Part shown: piece after piece, positions 12,891-24,560 of the stretch | How positions within the stretch are numbered: position 1 is the first letter of the stretch | Layout: every line of letters begins with the position of its first letter | Assembly: GCA_025024175.1 (NCBI GenBank) | Contig: QCXZ01000001.1 | Coordinates: forward strand, 30,188,942-30,252,941 | Source: Rhyzopertha dominica | Taxonomy: Eukaryota; Arthropoda; Insecta; Coleoptera; Bostrichidae | Direction of reading: 5' to 3' | Length of the DNA stretch: 64,000 nt | Translations under genes and position numbers: made by a program | The notes under the pieces: model-generated | What the model was told of the DNA's origin: nothing | Database searches by the model: none | Seen by the model: only the letters and a program-made list of their open reading frames with translations

Positions 12891-13760
12891 ACGGTCGTTC
12901 GAAAGTCTAAAGTTCTTTTGTAATCAGATCCAATTGTCGTTTTAGTTTTAGAAAAATATAAAATTCATCAAGAGGTAGATATCTACATTTATTTGCTTAA
13001 AATAATTTGCGTGTGCTTCTTTTGAATAAATATTTTTCGTTTGATATTAATGAAATGTTCCTTACCAAAATACGCGTATTATTATTACATTATAGGTTCA
13101 AAAGAAGAAACGTAGATATGAACTCATTTGTATAATCAATGAATTGCAGTCACAGCAATATTTATTCTAGGGTCATCCCATACTTCCTAAAAACAAAAAT
13201 TATATGATCTTGAGTTAGATTTTGGTTTAATTTAACACGGCAAATGCTTGATCTAAACCTGTGATCAAGCACATACAAATTTTTAAAGGTTAGTAAATGT
13301 ATCTACCAATTCATTATAATCGCCCCTAATGTAGGAATGGTCTTTGCTAACGTGCTTAGCACCTGGCGCTTCAATTGTGTAACAAAGAATTCTAACTTAG
13401 CAATATTAGTAAATACTTAATCTGTTTCAGTTCACTGTAGTTTTACATAATTTTATCAATAAGCTAGAGATCTTAAATAATTATACTGCCAACCAAACCT
13501 TTCAGTTAGATATCACTAAGTAAATTGTTCTACAAAACTGCGGTTTTCGTTTATAACTTTTGAACATGCAATGGGCTCCATACATACTTTCGTTGAAATC
13601 TTCTTTTTCAGTACAGTATATGATTTATCTATACTTTGATTATGGTTATATTTCATGTTTAGTTTTGCGGTTTGCTCTTATTAAATATGGTTACACCTAA
13701 GAAAAATTATGTTAATCCTATTCTTGTATTTTCCTTTTAATAAATTAAATGAAATTAAAA
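12891..13760. other. Non-coding, nothing recognised
   Basis: AT-rich sequence without recognisable genes, structured RNAs or repeats. Confidence 0.45.
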
Positions 13761-13888
13761 ATGATATTATATATGATATGATATATGATATGATATGATA
13801 TATGATATGATGATATGATATATGATATGATATGATATATGATATGATGATATGATATATGATATGATGTGATGTGATATGATATGAT
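13761..13888. repeat. ATATGAT-type microsatellite
   Basis: An almost pure array of ATGAT, ATATGAT and TGATGAT units. It abuts directly the first base of the hammerhead-bearing repeat copy at 13,889. The open frames that cross it (runs of His, Ile, Ser and Tyr) are artefacts of the repeat. Confidence 0.95.
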
Positions 13889-14210
13889 ACCAAGCCTTTG
13901 GTATAGAGGCAAAACCATTTCTATGCCACGCTGATGAGCTGTAATGACAGCGAATCTGTAGTTGGTTGCGGTGCAGACAGCATAGCATATAGACATGCAT
14001 TTTTATGTATGCCGGTTCTTGCCCGTCAGCAAAACTGCAAAACGTGCAGTGGGGGCCTGCTGTCAAATTGATGCTTGCAGCTGTATGCCAACTTGTCAGA
14101 TTACAAGTCACAACCTTTAGAAAGTAGTACCCATTAAGGCAGTTAGGTAGCTTTGTCATCGTGTCAGTTCATTCCTGACAGATGGCATTGCCATCTATTT
14201 TTTACTAGCA
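13889..14210 (+). repeat. Hammerhead-bearing dispersed repeat, copy B
   Basis: This copy spans both ends of the element, from ACCAAGCCTTTGGTAT to the AGATGGCATTGCCATCT palindrome and a following TTTTTTACTAGCA. CUGAUGA is at 13,931-13,937 and a perfect 5-bp stem II (GCUGU/AAUG/ACAGC) is at 13,938-13,951. Two deletions remove the 5' strand of stem I (roughly 30 bases, compared with copy A) and most of stem III (about 13 bases between GAA and TCTGTAG), so the ribozyme cannot fold. Allowing for these deletions, the full-length unit is about 370 bp. Confidence 0.85.
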
Positions 14211-15963
14211 TTAATTTTTCTTTTACTAAATATCTGCAGTACAAACTTATTACAAATGACACCTAGACATGTTGCAAGACTGTTTCCTAAACTGATAACT
14301 GAAACCTCAAAACTTCATATTACAAGATGGAGCTCCGCCTCATTGATAGAGAGAAGTAAACTTTGACGTAGACATGGTCAAATATGTTGAACCTAACCAC
14401 CACATTACATGTTTGTTGTGTAACACTAAGAGAGGAAATAGAACATTTGTAATGACATGTAAGATATTTGATAGTGTGCTTTTTCCTACAATCATTTACT
14501 TTGCGAAATATCTACATTCATCCAAAACCCAATCAATCATCTGTAATCACTCTGTATTAAGGGTTTTTACTATAAGAAAAATTAATGTTGTTCAAACTAC
14601 CTAACTATAAATCGAATATGCTTATTTAATATAAATATTATGGTTAATTTAAGACTATTTTTTGTATTATTTTTAAAAGTAAGTGTTGCAACTCTAAATT
14701 ACTAGCATCAATCAATTACTATTACCAAATACTATTTAATGCACACACTCAATAAAAGGTAGCCTTTGGGGGCCGCCCCCAATATTACATATAAAAGTTT
14801 ACAATATGCCAATTTCTAATGGGAATATAATACAAAAAACGTGATACAAATTATGTAATATCCTTAAATCAATTAACTTCGGTGCTTCCCCTTATTAAAT
14901 AATGTAGTGAATATTCATCAATACTAGCTACTTAATATTTAGTTATGAATACTATATCCCTAACATATCAAACTAAATTGTCCAGCGTTTCAATTGTTGA
15001 GCACGCTATGCATCAATTGTTTGCGGCAGTAAACGCTTCAAAGCTGATCATTTCAGTGGAGCAGAACTAATCGAATTATTCGTATCAAACCAGGATCGCT
15101 TGCCCGACATAGTTGGGGCTGCTTTCAGTTTAATTGAATTCGATAGTGGTAAATGCTTCATAATCCATGTGCCGGAAGATAGCACTTGCGATCTAATCCC
15201 TGTCATCAAGCACTCCTATATATACTCAACTACCTACGTCCGTTAATTTTTATATCGGTTCTGATAAGTTGTAATAAAACGATTAACGGAAAATTACTTT
15301 CGCTTATTTAGTGAGTTTTAAGAACTTTTATGGATATTATAAACGGATTCTAGTAGTAGACATCTGGTGAGTATAAATCAGGATTAGAGCAACATTTTTA
15401 TTCTGTTCAGTCTGATAGTTCGTCGCGGAATTTCATAGCACTGTAACTGAATAATAAAAATAAAGTATGCGGTCAATATTAAATAAAATAAAACATATGA
15501 GGTTTTAAAACAATTACTAAATACAGCAAGGTCTAGAAGACACGTATCCCACATTGTCTCAACTTTGAATTTCCTGGCAAAAACAGAGACGTTTCCGAAT
15601 CGTTTGTTCGTTGTTCGGTTTCCTAAGTGGAGGTATTCCAATATTCCAATCGGCACAATCCGCAAGTCGTATCAACGGCGACGATCAACAAGTCATGCCA
15701 TATTGAAAAAAAATTAGCTACCTACGCTTATGGAGACCAGCTACACTATTCATACGAGGATTGTTCAAGTTTAAANTGTAATTTGTATGTCGCGTCTAAA
15801 CACATGAAAAGAAGTGGTTGCAATCATATATTCAATATTCCTTCCTCTTTTGTAATCGCTCCTTCGTCTACCATATCAACTATTATGCGAATATCAGCTT
15901 GTGCCACAATGTCTATCACTCCAAAGTAAGTCTTCAAAAAATAAACTGTGTATCAATTAAGCG
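14211..15963. other. Non-coding; one candidate regulatory block near 15.0-15.25 kb
   Basis: No gene is recognised. The 93-codon (15,384-15,665, minus) and 100-codon (15,627-15,929, plus, containing an N) frames overlap each other and carry no known domain. About 15,000-15,240 is less AT-rich and contains CTTCAAAGCTGATCA and several TAAT cores, so it may be regulatory. That is weak inference. Confidence 0.35.
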
Positions 15964-16398
15964 ATGAGCGAGAAAACAGTTAGTTCTAGCTTGGAGCAAC
16001 TAATTATTATTAAATTTCTAACGTCTGAAATTTGTTGGAGACTTAAAGCACAATTTAAAAAAGAAAGGTCATCTGATATAAGTATTTATAAATGGAGCCA
16101 ATTTTTCAAAGAAGGCTGATGACTCGATTGGTAAACTTATTCGTAATAATCGTTAATCGTGGCGGTGTTGATTCTATCATCACTTGCAATATCGGAAAGT
16201 GCGTGCGTGTTCTATACCAAGATTGCTATTAGAGGAGTACAAAAACACACGATTGCGGATTGAAGAACTTCTAGACTCCATTGTCACCACAGATAAAGCC
16301 AAATGAGCTTTAATGCAATGGTGTCAAGCTCTCTGCTGGCAAGATTATGGCAGCTTCTTTGGGATAAGCATTGTATTCAAGTACTTTAATTTTTTAAC
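15964..16398 (+). pseudogene. mariner transposase relic, internally deleted and frameshifted
   Basis: Pieces of a mariner-family (IS630/Tc1/mariner) DDE transposase are recognisable in order. The N-terminal helix-turn-helix region begins MSEKTVSS and continues through IYKWSQFFKEG (compare the family pattern ...VYEWVKRFKEG). Then RLLLEEYKNTRLRIEELL leads into SIVTTDKA, which corresponds to the start of the catalytic core (family pattern IVTGDE or IVTTDES), here with the catalytic acidic context damaged. A third piece, SAGKIMAASF, corresponds to the SAGKVMASVFWD segment. The pieces are in different frames and most of the roughly 340-residue protein is missing, so this is a dead copy. Terminal inverted repeats could not be identified with confidence. 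Confidence 0.75.
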
Positions 16399-17189
16399 GA
16401 ACTGTAAACTGTAAAATGTCCTTCAGTTTCCGTATAGTCCCTCCCTATATGCCCCCTAAGATTTTCATTTGTTTGGATATTTAAAAGAGTTCTTGGAGGG
16501 GGGGGTAACGTGTGACGAACATGTAATATATAATATATATAATATAACATGTAATATATAATATAATAATAACATATAATAAAGTATTCGAGAATGGGTA
16601 GTTTTAAATGTATTAGGACTAACTACCTGACCGATGGCGCCGATGCATTGCGCAGGGGTGGGACTATGGCGAAAAATAAAAATAATAAATAAATTATATT
16701 TTAAATTTGATTGCAGCTTACTATGTTGCCTTAACTGATATCGTTGCTTAATATAATTGAAAATTTTGTAAACAAAGCTCAGTCTGATCAAAAATTTTGG
16801 AAGGCTCAAGGAGGTTTCAAAAATATAATTACGAACCTTTTATTNTANTTATTGGTTTTAAATTTAATTGTAAATGTGGGAAAGAATTAATTAAGATATT
16901 AACTCACTTTATAGGCCGGTGCAAGCAAATAAGAGCAGATTGGTTTGCTTGGGTCTCTCTGTTTTTTGGTTGTATAAAAGAGCATTCTTTGCCTATGGTG
17001 TACAACATAATTATTCATATTGGAATTGTTTTTTCCTTTTTCGCTCTTTCTCGCCACAGGAATATCCGTTTCTAAGGACACCATTATGATTCTCAATCAC
17101 TCTGAATTAGTGTAATCCCGAAGAAAACCAGTTCCTACCATTACCTCCTAAAATCAAATTACGTTCCAGATTCCAGATACAGACATCTA
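16399..17189. other. Non-coding with simple repeats
   Basis: About 16,496-16,505 is a G-run and 16,519-16,585 an AT-rich simple repeat built on AACATGTAATATATAAT units. Overlapping frames on both strands (16,465-16,809 minus, 16,797-17,075 plus) have low-complexity or unrecognised translations. No gene is supported. Confidence 0.4.
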
Positions 17190-17480
17190 ATTCTAAGTAG
17201 GCTAACGTCCAATGAGCGAGATTACTCAGAAAATCCTTCCAGCAAACAAATGCGTGCGTTTCATAGGTCAGCGTAATTGTACAGAGCCTATCTGTACTAT
17301 TTACGTTATCATAAACAGCGTGTATGTTCCAGCTGACAAATATTCTGTTTACGTAGCGGCCTTGCGATAAGTTTTTCTTTTAAGTATTGCTCCGGGACTT
17401 GTTATGGCGTGTCCCGCTGAGGAACAGAAACGGGCGAGAAAGCAGAAACAGTCAACATGTTGAAGTAATTCCGAGGCTTG
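17190..17480. promoter_or_regulatory. Compositionally distinct block, candidate regulatory DNA
   Basis: A unique block, more GC-rich than its surroundings, with CpGs, TTACGTTATCATAAACA and a CAGCTG E-box near 17,328-17,336. It has no open frame of note. Function is inferred only from composition and motif density. Confidence 0.18.
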
Positions 17481-18664
17481 TCGCGGGAACCACGGATATA
17501 TTTATAGCAAAAAATTAACTACAAATTTAAAAATGTTGCTTTCATGTTGGTGGAAATATACTAATAAGATGTACACACTTTTTGCGTCGCATAATAGGGG
17601 AGAATCATAATTTCTTCGTAGGTAATACACGTCTGTAGCATATTCATTTATTCAAATAGTGTCGAACACATTCAACTAGACTCAGATATTGAACTGGTAA
17701 CTTTGTACTAATTTCACTACATTTAAACGACGTAGATGATTTTACGGAGACTAGGACAGGCAATATAGTATTGTATGCAAGTTCACAAAAATAAATCAAT
17801 TTGTACATTAATTCTAGTCAGTTTGTTAGAATGATATCAAACACACAAAAACACAAATTATAAAATTAGATAACCATCCTCCCGTCGGAAATATAACGAC
17901 TAAATTCTCAAACTAAAATTTAACATTTACTTCAAAGCATTTAAGATTAAAGCACAATATGAAACATATAAAGTAGAATTGTTATTAGATATTGTGCGAC
18001 TGTCAAATGCGTTACGTTGAAAATTAGTGTTCCTTTACTATGAAGAAATATGGAAAATAAGTTTAGCATATATATATGGCTTTTTGATTTACAATTCTAT
18101 ACTCGTACATAAGACGACATTTGTTTGTATATTAAAAAAAAAATAAAAATACAATCGAATATTCAACGGTATCAACAGAATACTTTTCAAAAGTATTTGA
18201 ATACTTTTATAAATATTATTCATTAAAAGTATATTGAAATATTATTATTAATTAAGTATTTAAATACAAGTTCGAGAGAGTATTAAAATATAAAAATAGC
18301 ATTGCAAACATCATTTTTATAAAATACCAAAAAAGTCAAAACAGCTCAAGATAGTCTACGTACTTATATATTGAATACAGTCATATTAAAATTCAATAAT
18401 GAAAAAACGCCCGTCACTTATATATCATTTATGAACACGTCATCCGTTTCAAAAAAAATCCCCAGTTGCAAACTATTTCTTCTATTATAATAAAAGGGAC
18501 CTTATTATAAATTTACATTTATTTGTATGATACAATTTGTTCATAATTCGAACATTATTGATTTCGATTGATTTCTATCGACCCTCATAGATTACACGGT
18601 TACCATCACAGAGTTAAAAAACAAAGCCTGTAACTTTTTACAATGTTTTACAGAATAATTAAAA
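17481..18664. other. AT-rich non-coding, with repeated AAGTATTTNAATACTT motifs near 18.17-18.28 kb
   Basis: No gene is seen. Between about 18,165 and 18,290 the partly palindromic motif AAGTATTTGAATACTT and variants recur several times. The same motif style returns at 19,705-19,805, suggesting internal repeats of one unidentified element or two related insertions. Confidence 0.4.
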
Positions 18665-18803
18665 TGCATAAGTAAGAATTTAGATGGCAATGCCATTTGT
18701 CAGCATCACACTGACATGATGACAAAGCCACCTAGCTGCCATTATGCGCTTTTTAACTAAAATGCATGTCTATGCTATGCTGTCTGCACCGCGACCAACA
18801 ACT
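18665..18803 (-). repeat. Hammerhead-bearing dispersed repeat, copy C, internally deleted
   Basis: This copy holds the 3' end of the element (including the AGATGGCA/TGCCAT palindrome and the flanking AAGTAAGAATT) fused to the segment around the GACATGCATTTT motif and the 3' strand of stem I (TGCAGACAGCATAGCATAGA in its own sense). About 100 bp of the middle and the whole ribozyme core are missing. Confidence 0.8.
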
Positions 18804-20919
18804 AATGTTTTAAAGAGATATGAACACTCATTAGTCCAGGATGAAATCCATCGTTTTTAAGTAAAATAAATTTATAACATGTTTGCAAGTGAGTTACTAT
18901 AGCAATAGTCATAATTAGGCTGTAGTTCGATTAGAAGGCATCTTTCGATATATGCGTATGCGGTATCTTGACTTTAAATCACGCTAATAAATGTCCATTC
19001 CCAATTTCGGAACATTTTGTATTGATGCTATATAACGGCATAACGCGCGTATACCATATACATAACAAAATAGTATGCAAATAGGATTTAAAACCGGTTT
19101 TTGAGTAACAGTACTTTTCTGTATGGCAATTGTAAAGTAACAAATTACTAAAAATACTGAAAAATAAACTTTTAAAAATTAATAGTAATTTATAACCATG
19201 CTCCACAAGCTTGACATGTTTAAAAATAAAATTTTGGATCCATTATCGTACCACATTATTCGACAAGAAATTAATAAATTCCCAATATAATTTATAATTT
19301 ATTTCTACAAATTTCGGAGAAATTAATTTAAAAAATCATCTACAATTAATTTAAAAAATCATCTACAATGGGGGGATTATAGTTCAATTTACGAAAGAAA
19401 AAAATGTAGGAACTTTAGTACTATTTTTGAACCTAGAATACACAATGATAACAGCTTGTAGCTTGTATCCTGCAATCAGTACAATCTTAAACAAAATGGA
19501 TCACTGTATATTATGCATTTTCCTTAAATGTTTGTTGGTTTCCTTGATAAACTTTAAGTGAAAACTAAACATATATAATTTAATAGAACTGTTACAATTT
19601 CACAATTAATCAACTAAGTTTATTAGTAGATTTACGCCACGCAATTTAAAAACACTTTGTATATAATAATTTAAATAAGTCTATTATGTAGGTACCTTTC
19701 AGTCAATATTTGAAATACTAAAAAGTATTTAAAATACCGGAATAGAAGTATTTAAAGTATTTTATATGTTTAAAATTTAAACTTTACTACTTTTAATACT
19801 TTCAGCTCTGATTTAAAGATACTGACAAAAGCCATTACTTAGCAGTGTTGCCATTTACAAAAATTGGTACAATGTCAAAAAATATCGTTACTTACCAAAT
19901 AAAATCGTTCTTTAAATACCAACGTATAAAACAGCAATAAGTGTACTAAAACAAAGCAGTGGTGCACTGGCGTAATTATAGTGGAATGTACTAAATCTAG
20001 TACTAAAAACCATAACACTGGCACACACAGTTCTGGTCCTAACAGTATACAGAGGTCCGTGCTATGTGCGTTGAAGGCAAAAAAGTCTGTTATCTATGCA
20101 TGATTGCATCAGCTAACTGTAATATTTTTTTTATATTTCCTTTACATACCAAGATTAGTTTAAACTTTATCTGTATCTGCAATATTTGAGGGGAAAAACC
20201 TTCGCAAATAATAAATTTAAAAAGAGAAAGCTCCCCGTATTTATCACTTCTGACATAATGATAAACGAACGACGGTTATAGAAAAACTAAATTTTGCTGT
20301 TTCTTTTTGCCAAATCCATAAATTTTGCCGCTTCGTAAATATCGTGGTTGGAAGCCGAGGTTATTTAAACAAACAAAATTTTATGATTAGTAATAATTGA
20401 CTATCTCGAAAATTGCAATAATCATCTATAATTATTTGATTTAACTTATGAGTGAAAATCAGAAGAGAAAACGTCGAATAACATTATTTAACTAGCGTCT
20501 TAAAATACATACACCTTATAAATGCCTATTTAAAATTAACAGAATGCAAAGAATTAGGCTAATACTATGGAAGCCTTAACCAAATTAGAATTGAATGAAG
20601 GTTATAAGAATAACAAATTAATAACTGACATTATCTAAATGGTAAAATGAGTAGGTAAAAAATTAACAACGTACATTCATCACAATGTACTGCTATTATA
20701 TCACAGAAAATATATGAATTGTAAATCACGCAAACAAAATAAATCACCAATCCCACAGCTCATTTTTTCGCGAATTCGTAATACATATTCAAATTTATTA
20801 CAGCAATACGCACGTATTTGTAAATATACCATTACACTTAAAATAAATGATCGAACTAGATTTTGTCTCCGTCTCTTACGTCATTTTATAGCCCAACCCA
20901 ACTACTAATTTTACACCAG
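18804..20919. other. AT-rich non-coding; short tandem duplication at 19,321
   Basis: No gene is seen. 19,321-19,366 is a perfect tandem duplication of a 23-bp unit (AATTAATTTAAAAAATCATC plus TAC). 19,705-19,805 repeats the AAGTATTT/AAATACTT motif also present at 18.17 kb. Open frames at 18,979-19,206 and 20,714-20,908 are of chance length. Confidence 0.45.
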
Positions 20920-21240
20920 CTTATTAATGGCGTTATCAACAAGTCTATAAGTCGACATATCAACAAATTGCCGTTTAGGATTAATCCGCTTGTCGAAGGC
21001 GAATTGATCTAATTAGTTTCGTACATGCCCCGCGTGTCGTGACGTAGGCCGGTCGGTTGGCGGGACAGCAAAAGCTCTAAACGGACGGTGTCCTTTGAGA
21101 TACTGCGTTCATCTGGAATCTGAATGAATGAACAATCAGAAATCTATTATACTGTCTAGACGAACCCAAAGCAAAAATAAACGAAATAACGACCGTCCTT
21201 TTTTGAGAGATTTTCAGAGCTACGTACCGAATATTGCGCC
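20920..21240. promoter_or_regulatory. Compositionally distinct block, candidate regulatory DNA
   Basis: A GC-richer unique block containing GGATTAATCC (near 20,980, a paired K50-homeodomain-type site), TAATTAG (21,010-21,016) and TCCTTTGA (21,091-21,098, TCF-like), with no open frame. The clustering is suggestive, but short motifs are expected by chance. Without conservation or accessibility data this stays tentative. Confidence 0.22.
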
Positions 21241-24200
21241 GTGACTACTCCGATATGTTGTTTCAGGGGTTACTTAATAAGAATTAATTGTAGCTTTTGT
21301 CATAAAATACGGTACTTACGTTATACTGCAATTTTATGTATAACAGTTCAATTGATAAATATGTACAGCGTGTTTTTAAAACGAGCCACAATATCTATTT
21401 CGAAAATAAACGTATAACTAAAAAGCTCTAGACAGGTCAATTTTTATTTACAGGAAAACACCTTTTAATGTACTTCTGAATTTGTTATAAAACCTCAAAT
21501 TAAATATATTTTCACCAGAATTTTGATTTTTTTTAATTAAAAATCTAGGAATTGGTACAAGTTGAAATAAAAATGTAAGGTGATTCTCAACCTTAACTAC
21601 AATTTAAACGTCACAAAATAATTTTTTGAAAACTTTTTTCTATGAGGTCATCTCATATCTGTAATGTTTCAAACACACTACGAAAACCAGGATGATTTGA
21701 AACAACGATTTATCTATACATACTATGTGACTGTGAAAGTGATGTTTCTGCTTAAACCCATAGAACTTCATAATTTTTTAAGAAAAATGGCAGAATTAAT
21801 TTTTTTATGTTCAAGTGGATTTGTCAGTTAAAATAGACTGAATCAATACACAAAAATCTGCGTACTACTATGGACTAATGAAAAATATCCCGGCATCTTG
21901 TGATTTATTAAAAGAAATCCATTTGTGCGGCACTATTTATAAACGGTTAAGTGCGAGTCTCCAAGATGAGTCGAGTTCAAGCTCGTGTGGACAATATGGA
22001 CTACATTTTTACCATCTTTTGCGATGAAGCTATGTGTTTTTTGTGTTTGTCCCGTACTGAACTATTCCAACATACATGCGCTTGAACTTGGCTTTTTTAC
22101 TTCAATAAGTTTTTTTACCTTGATGATTGTATTTGTTTTTGAAGTCAGTGTCGCCGAATGGGGTCCTGATTTTTGGGATTTTATTTTTTAAAGAAAATAA
22201 ATTATACTACTGATGTGTTGTTTTCATATGTTGTCGAGATGCAGTTTAATTTAAGAAATCAACTTTCAAAATCACGTTGTGAACGACAAGAATTTGTAAA
22301 CCGTTTTACTACTGTTCTTTTTGTTGTGTAACGATTTGTAAGTGTCAGTTTTCATAAAAATTTGAGTGGAAAAGTATTTTTTGCGAATTTCGTGCTACAT
22401 TAGTACTGATCAGTAAGGACATGTAACATTAAAAGTCACAAAATTGTACAGCTGAATACCTTGCGTAACCTTTCACTTAATTCATTTAAATCTTTGAAGG
22501 GGTTGTACCACCTCACACAAAAGTTTATTTTCGAACAGTTACGGTAGCTCGTTTTAAAAAAGCACCCTCTATAAATTATTAGTGTTCATATACAAAACAG
22601 TATTTAAATATGATGTCGCTCGCTTATAGCTAGACTGAAAGAAGTACCTACAAATAAACAAAAAATGTAGCAGAAGGTAATAACACTTGCACACTTGTAG
22701 ATAGCTTTTCAGCTCATTGGCATATCATCTAAGTATAATATTTACTTACCTATTTTACTTTTCTTTTGCAAGAAATGTTATTTGTGCCAATATTGTACAG
22801 TTCACTCAACCTTTTGAACAACAGTTAAACATAATTTTAACCACTTTTTACTCAGATATTCACCTCCGAGAAGGTTCCAAGTAGATTACCAAATATATTA
22901 CAGTATTCAGAGCTTAAATTTTGATAAGGTGCATGGGTTAAAGTAAAAAAAAGACGTGATCCTTTTTATGTGTAATTTGCTCTCTTTCTTTTAGGGTTCT
23001 GTACAAAAGATGCTCGACAATTGAGTATTTTATCGTCAATACAATGTCTAGCAATATAGGAATGATGGGTCACTAAAATTTGCTTAGGCCACAAAAGGAA
23101 GCAGCAACACTTTACCCAAAAACCGTAACAAACCTTGTTAAGTAAAATCAATTGACTATGACTCTCCGGGCAATGCATAAGGACGATGAGATCCGATTCA
23201 AAATACCTTCGGCAAAAAAGCAATGACATTAGTAGCGAGAGAACAGAATTTCTTACTAATTCACTAGTAGACAGCTGGCTTTTATTAATATTTAACAGCG
23301 CCTTGGGATTATTTTTTTGCAAAATAATGTTATAATTGTCCTATATTTTTCTTCTATTTGTCTTCTTTATGTGATTTCAGATTTATTGCTTTTCGTAGCA
23401 ATTATTTTATTAGTAAAAAGTCAAAATCAGCATATTATAAAATACTTCTTAAAGACAAAGTCGACTAAGGATCTAATTCCGAATCTCAAAAGGCAATTAC
23501 CTACGTAATAAAATTACACTGTTACCACTGGTATCGGAGTGTACATTGGAGTCACTGCCTAAAATAAGATATTTGTTTAGATAATCAATTGTTTGAAAAA
23601 TCTTAACAATTGTTTTCATATATATAGTTAAATTGTTGATTTCTATATTACTACTAAGCACAAATTGAAATATTTACAATAAATTTACCCGCATAAAGTT
23701 AGATAATTTGCTTCCAAAACAACAAAGTTGTACTTTGCTGCTTATTTCATGAATTCTTCTAGATTATTAAGTATGTTCGCTAGTTAATTTGCACGTAATT
23801 GATAATGTTTATTAATATAAACTTGCAGCTTTCCGCTTACTGTATATCATAAATAATTGCTATTGTCTTCTGTTTGATGAAAACTATTCACTCGTATACC
23901 TATGGAACTAAGAAACTGTCTTCAGATGTCAGTCCAGATACGATACACTAATCACTAAAGAATTAAGGCTATAAAGTACCTACATGTAATGGAGGATAAA
24001 CTGGATTAATAACGTACCAAAGTGAGAGAAAAACTGCTTAAAATCAAACTAACCTTCGTAAAATCGGGTTGTAGTATCAAAATTACTTATTATATCTAGT
24101 TTGACTATTTACGATTTTTTATTGCCAGTCATCAAAAAAATAAAGTAATTGCATAAAAATTGAAAAAAAGGATCTGTTAAAATGTGAAATCTTATTATTA

Positions 24201-24269
24201 GCAACTTTACAATGTAACAGAAAGCAAGAATCGAATGAATTCGAATACTTACATAATAACGACTCCCTT
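21241..24269. other. Non-coding, nothing recognised
   Basis: No gene is seen. The 118-codon minus-strand frame at 22,966-23,322 has no recognisable domain and lies in ordinary AT-rich sequence. The 68-codon frame at 21,985-22,191 translates to a hydrophobic peptide but is of chance length. Confidence 0.4.
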
Positions 24270-24560
24270 TGGGTGGCATTTCTGATCCGTGTCCGGATTA
24301 TGAAGTAATTTTACACTCCGTCCTTAGTTTTACACCTGATTGAACTGTAATCCTCCTGTTATTATCGCGTTAATTCCATGTGCAGAAGCCTGACTTCTAC
24401 GGGAAAGACTTACAACGGCAAATAGGGAGGGACAAAGATCAATAAATTGAAAAAAATACCGTCAAGGAGCAGCTTGTATTACATTTACGCGTGATTAGCG
24501 TTTCGTAGAAACAATAATTCAAATTAAGGAGATAGAAGCCTGTCAAGCATCATGATAAAT
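24270..24560. promoter_or_regulatory. Compositionally distinct block, candidate regulatory DNA
   Basis: A unique, less AT-rich block with ACAAAGATCAAT (24,431-24,442, TCF-like), a GGATTATG and several TAAT cores. No open frame. Weak inference from motif density. Confidence 0.18.

Noticed and set aside
13681..14159. His/Ile/Tyr-rich open frames on the minus strand
   Set aside because: They are translations of the ATATGAT microsatellite.
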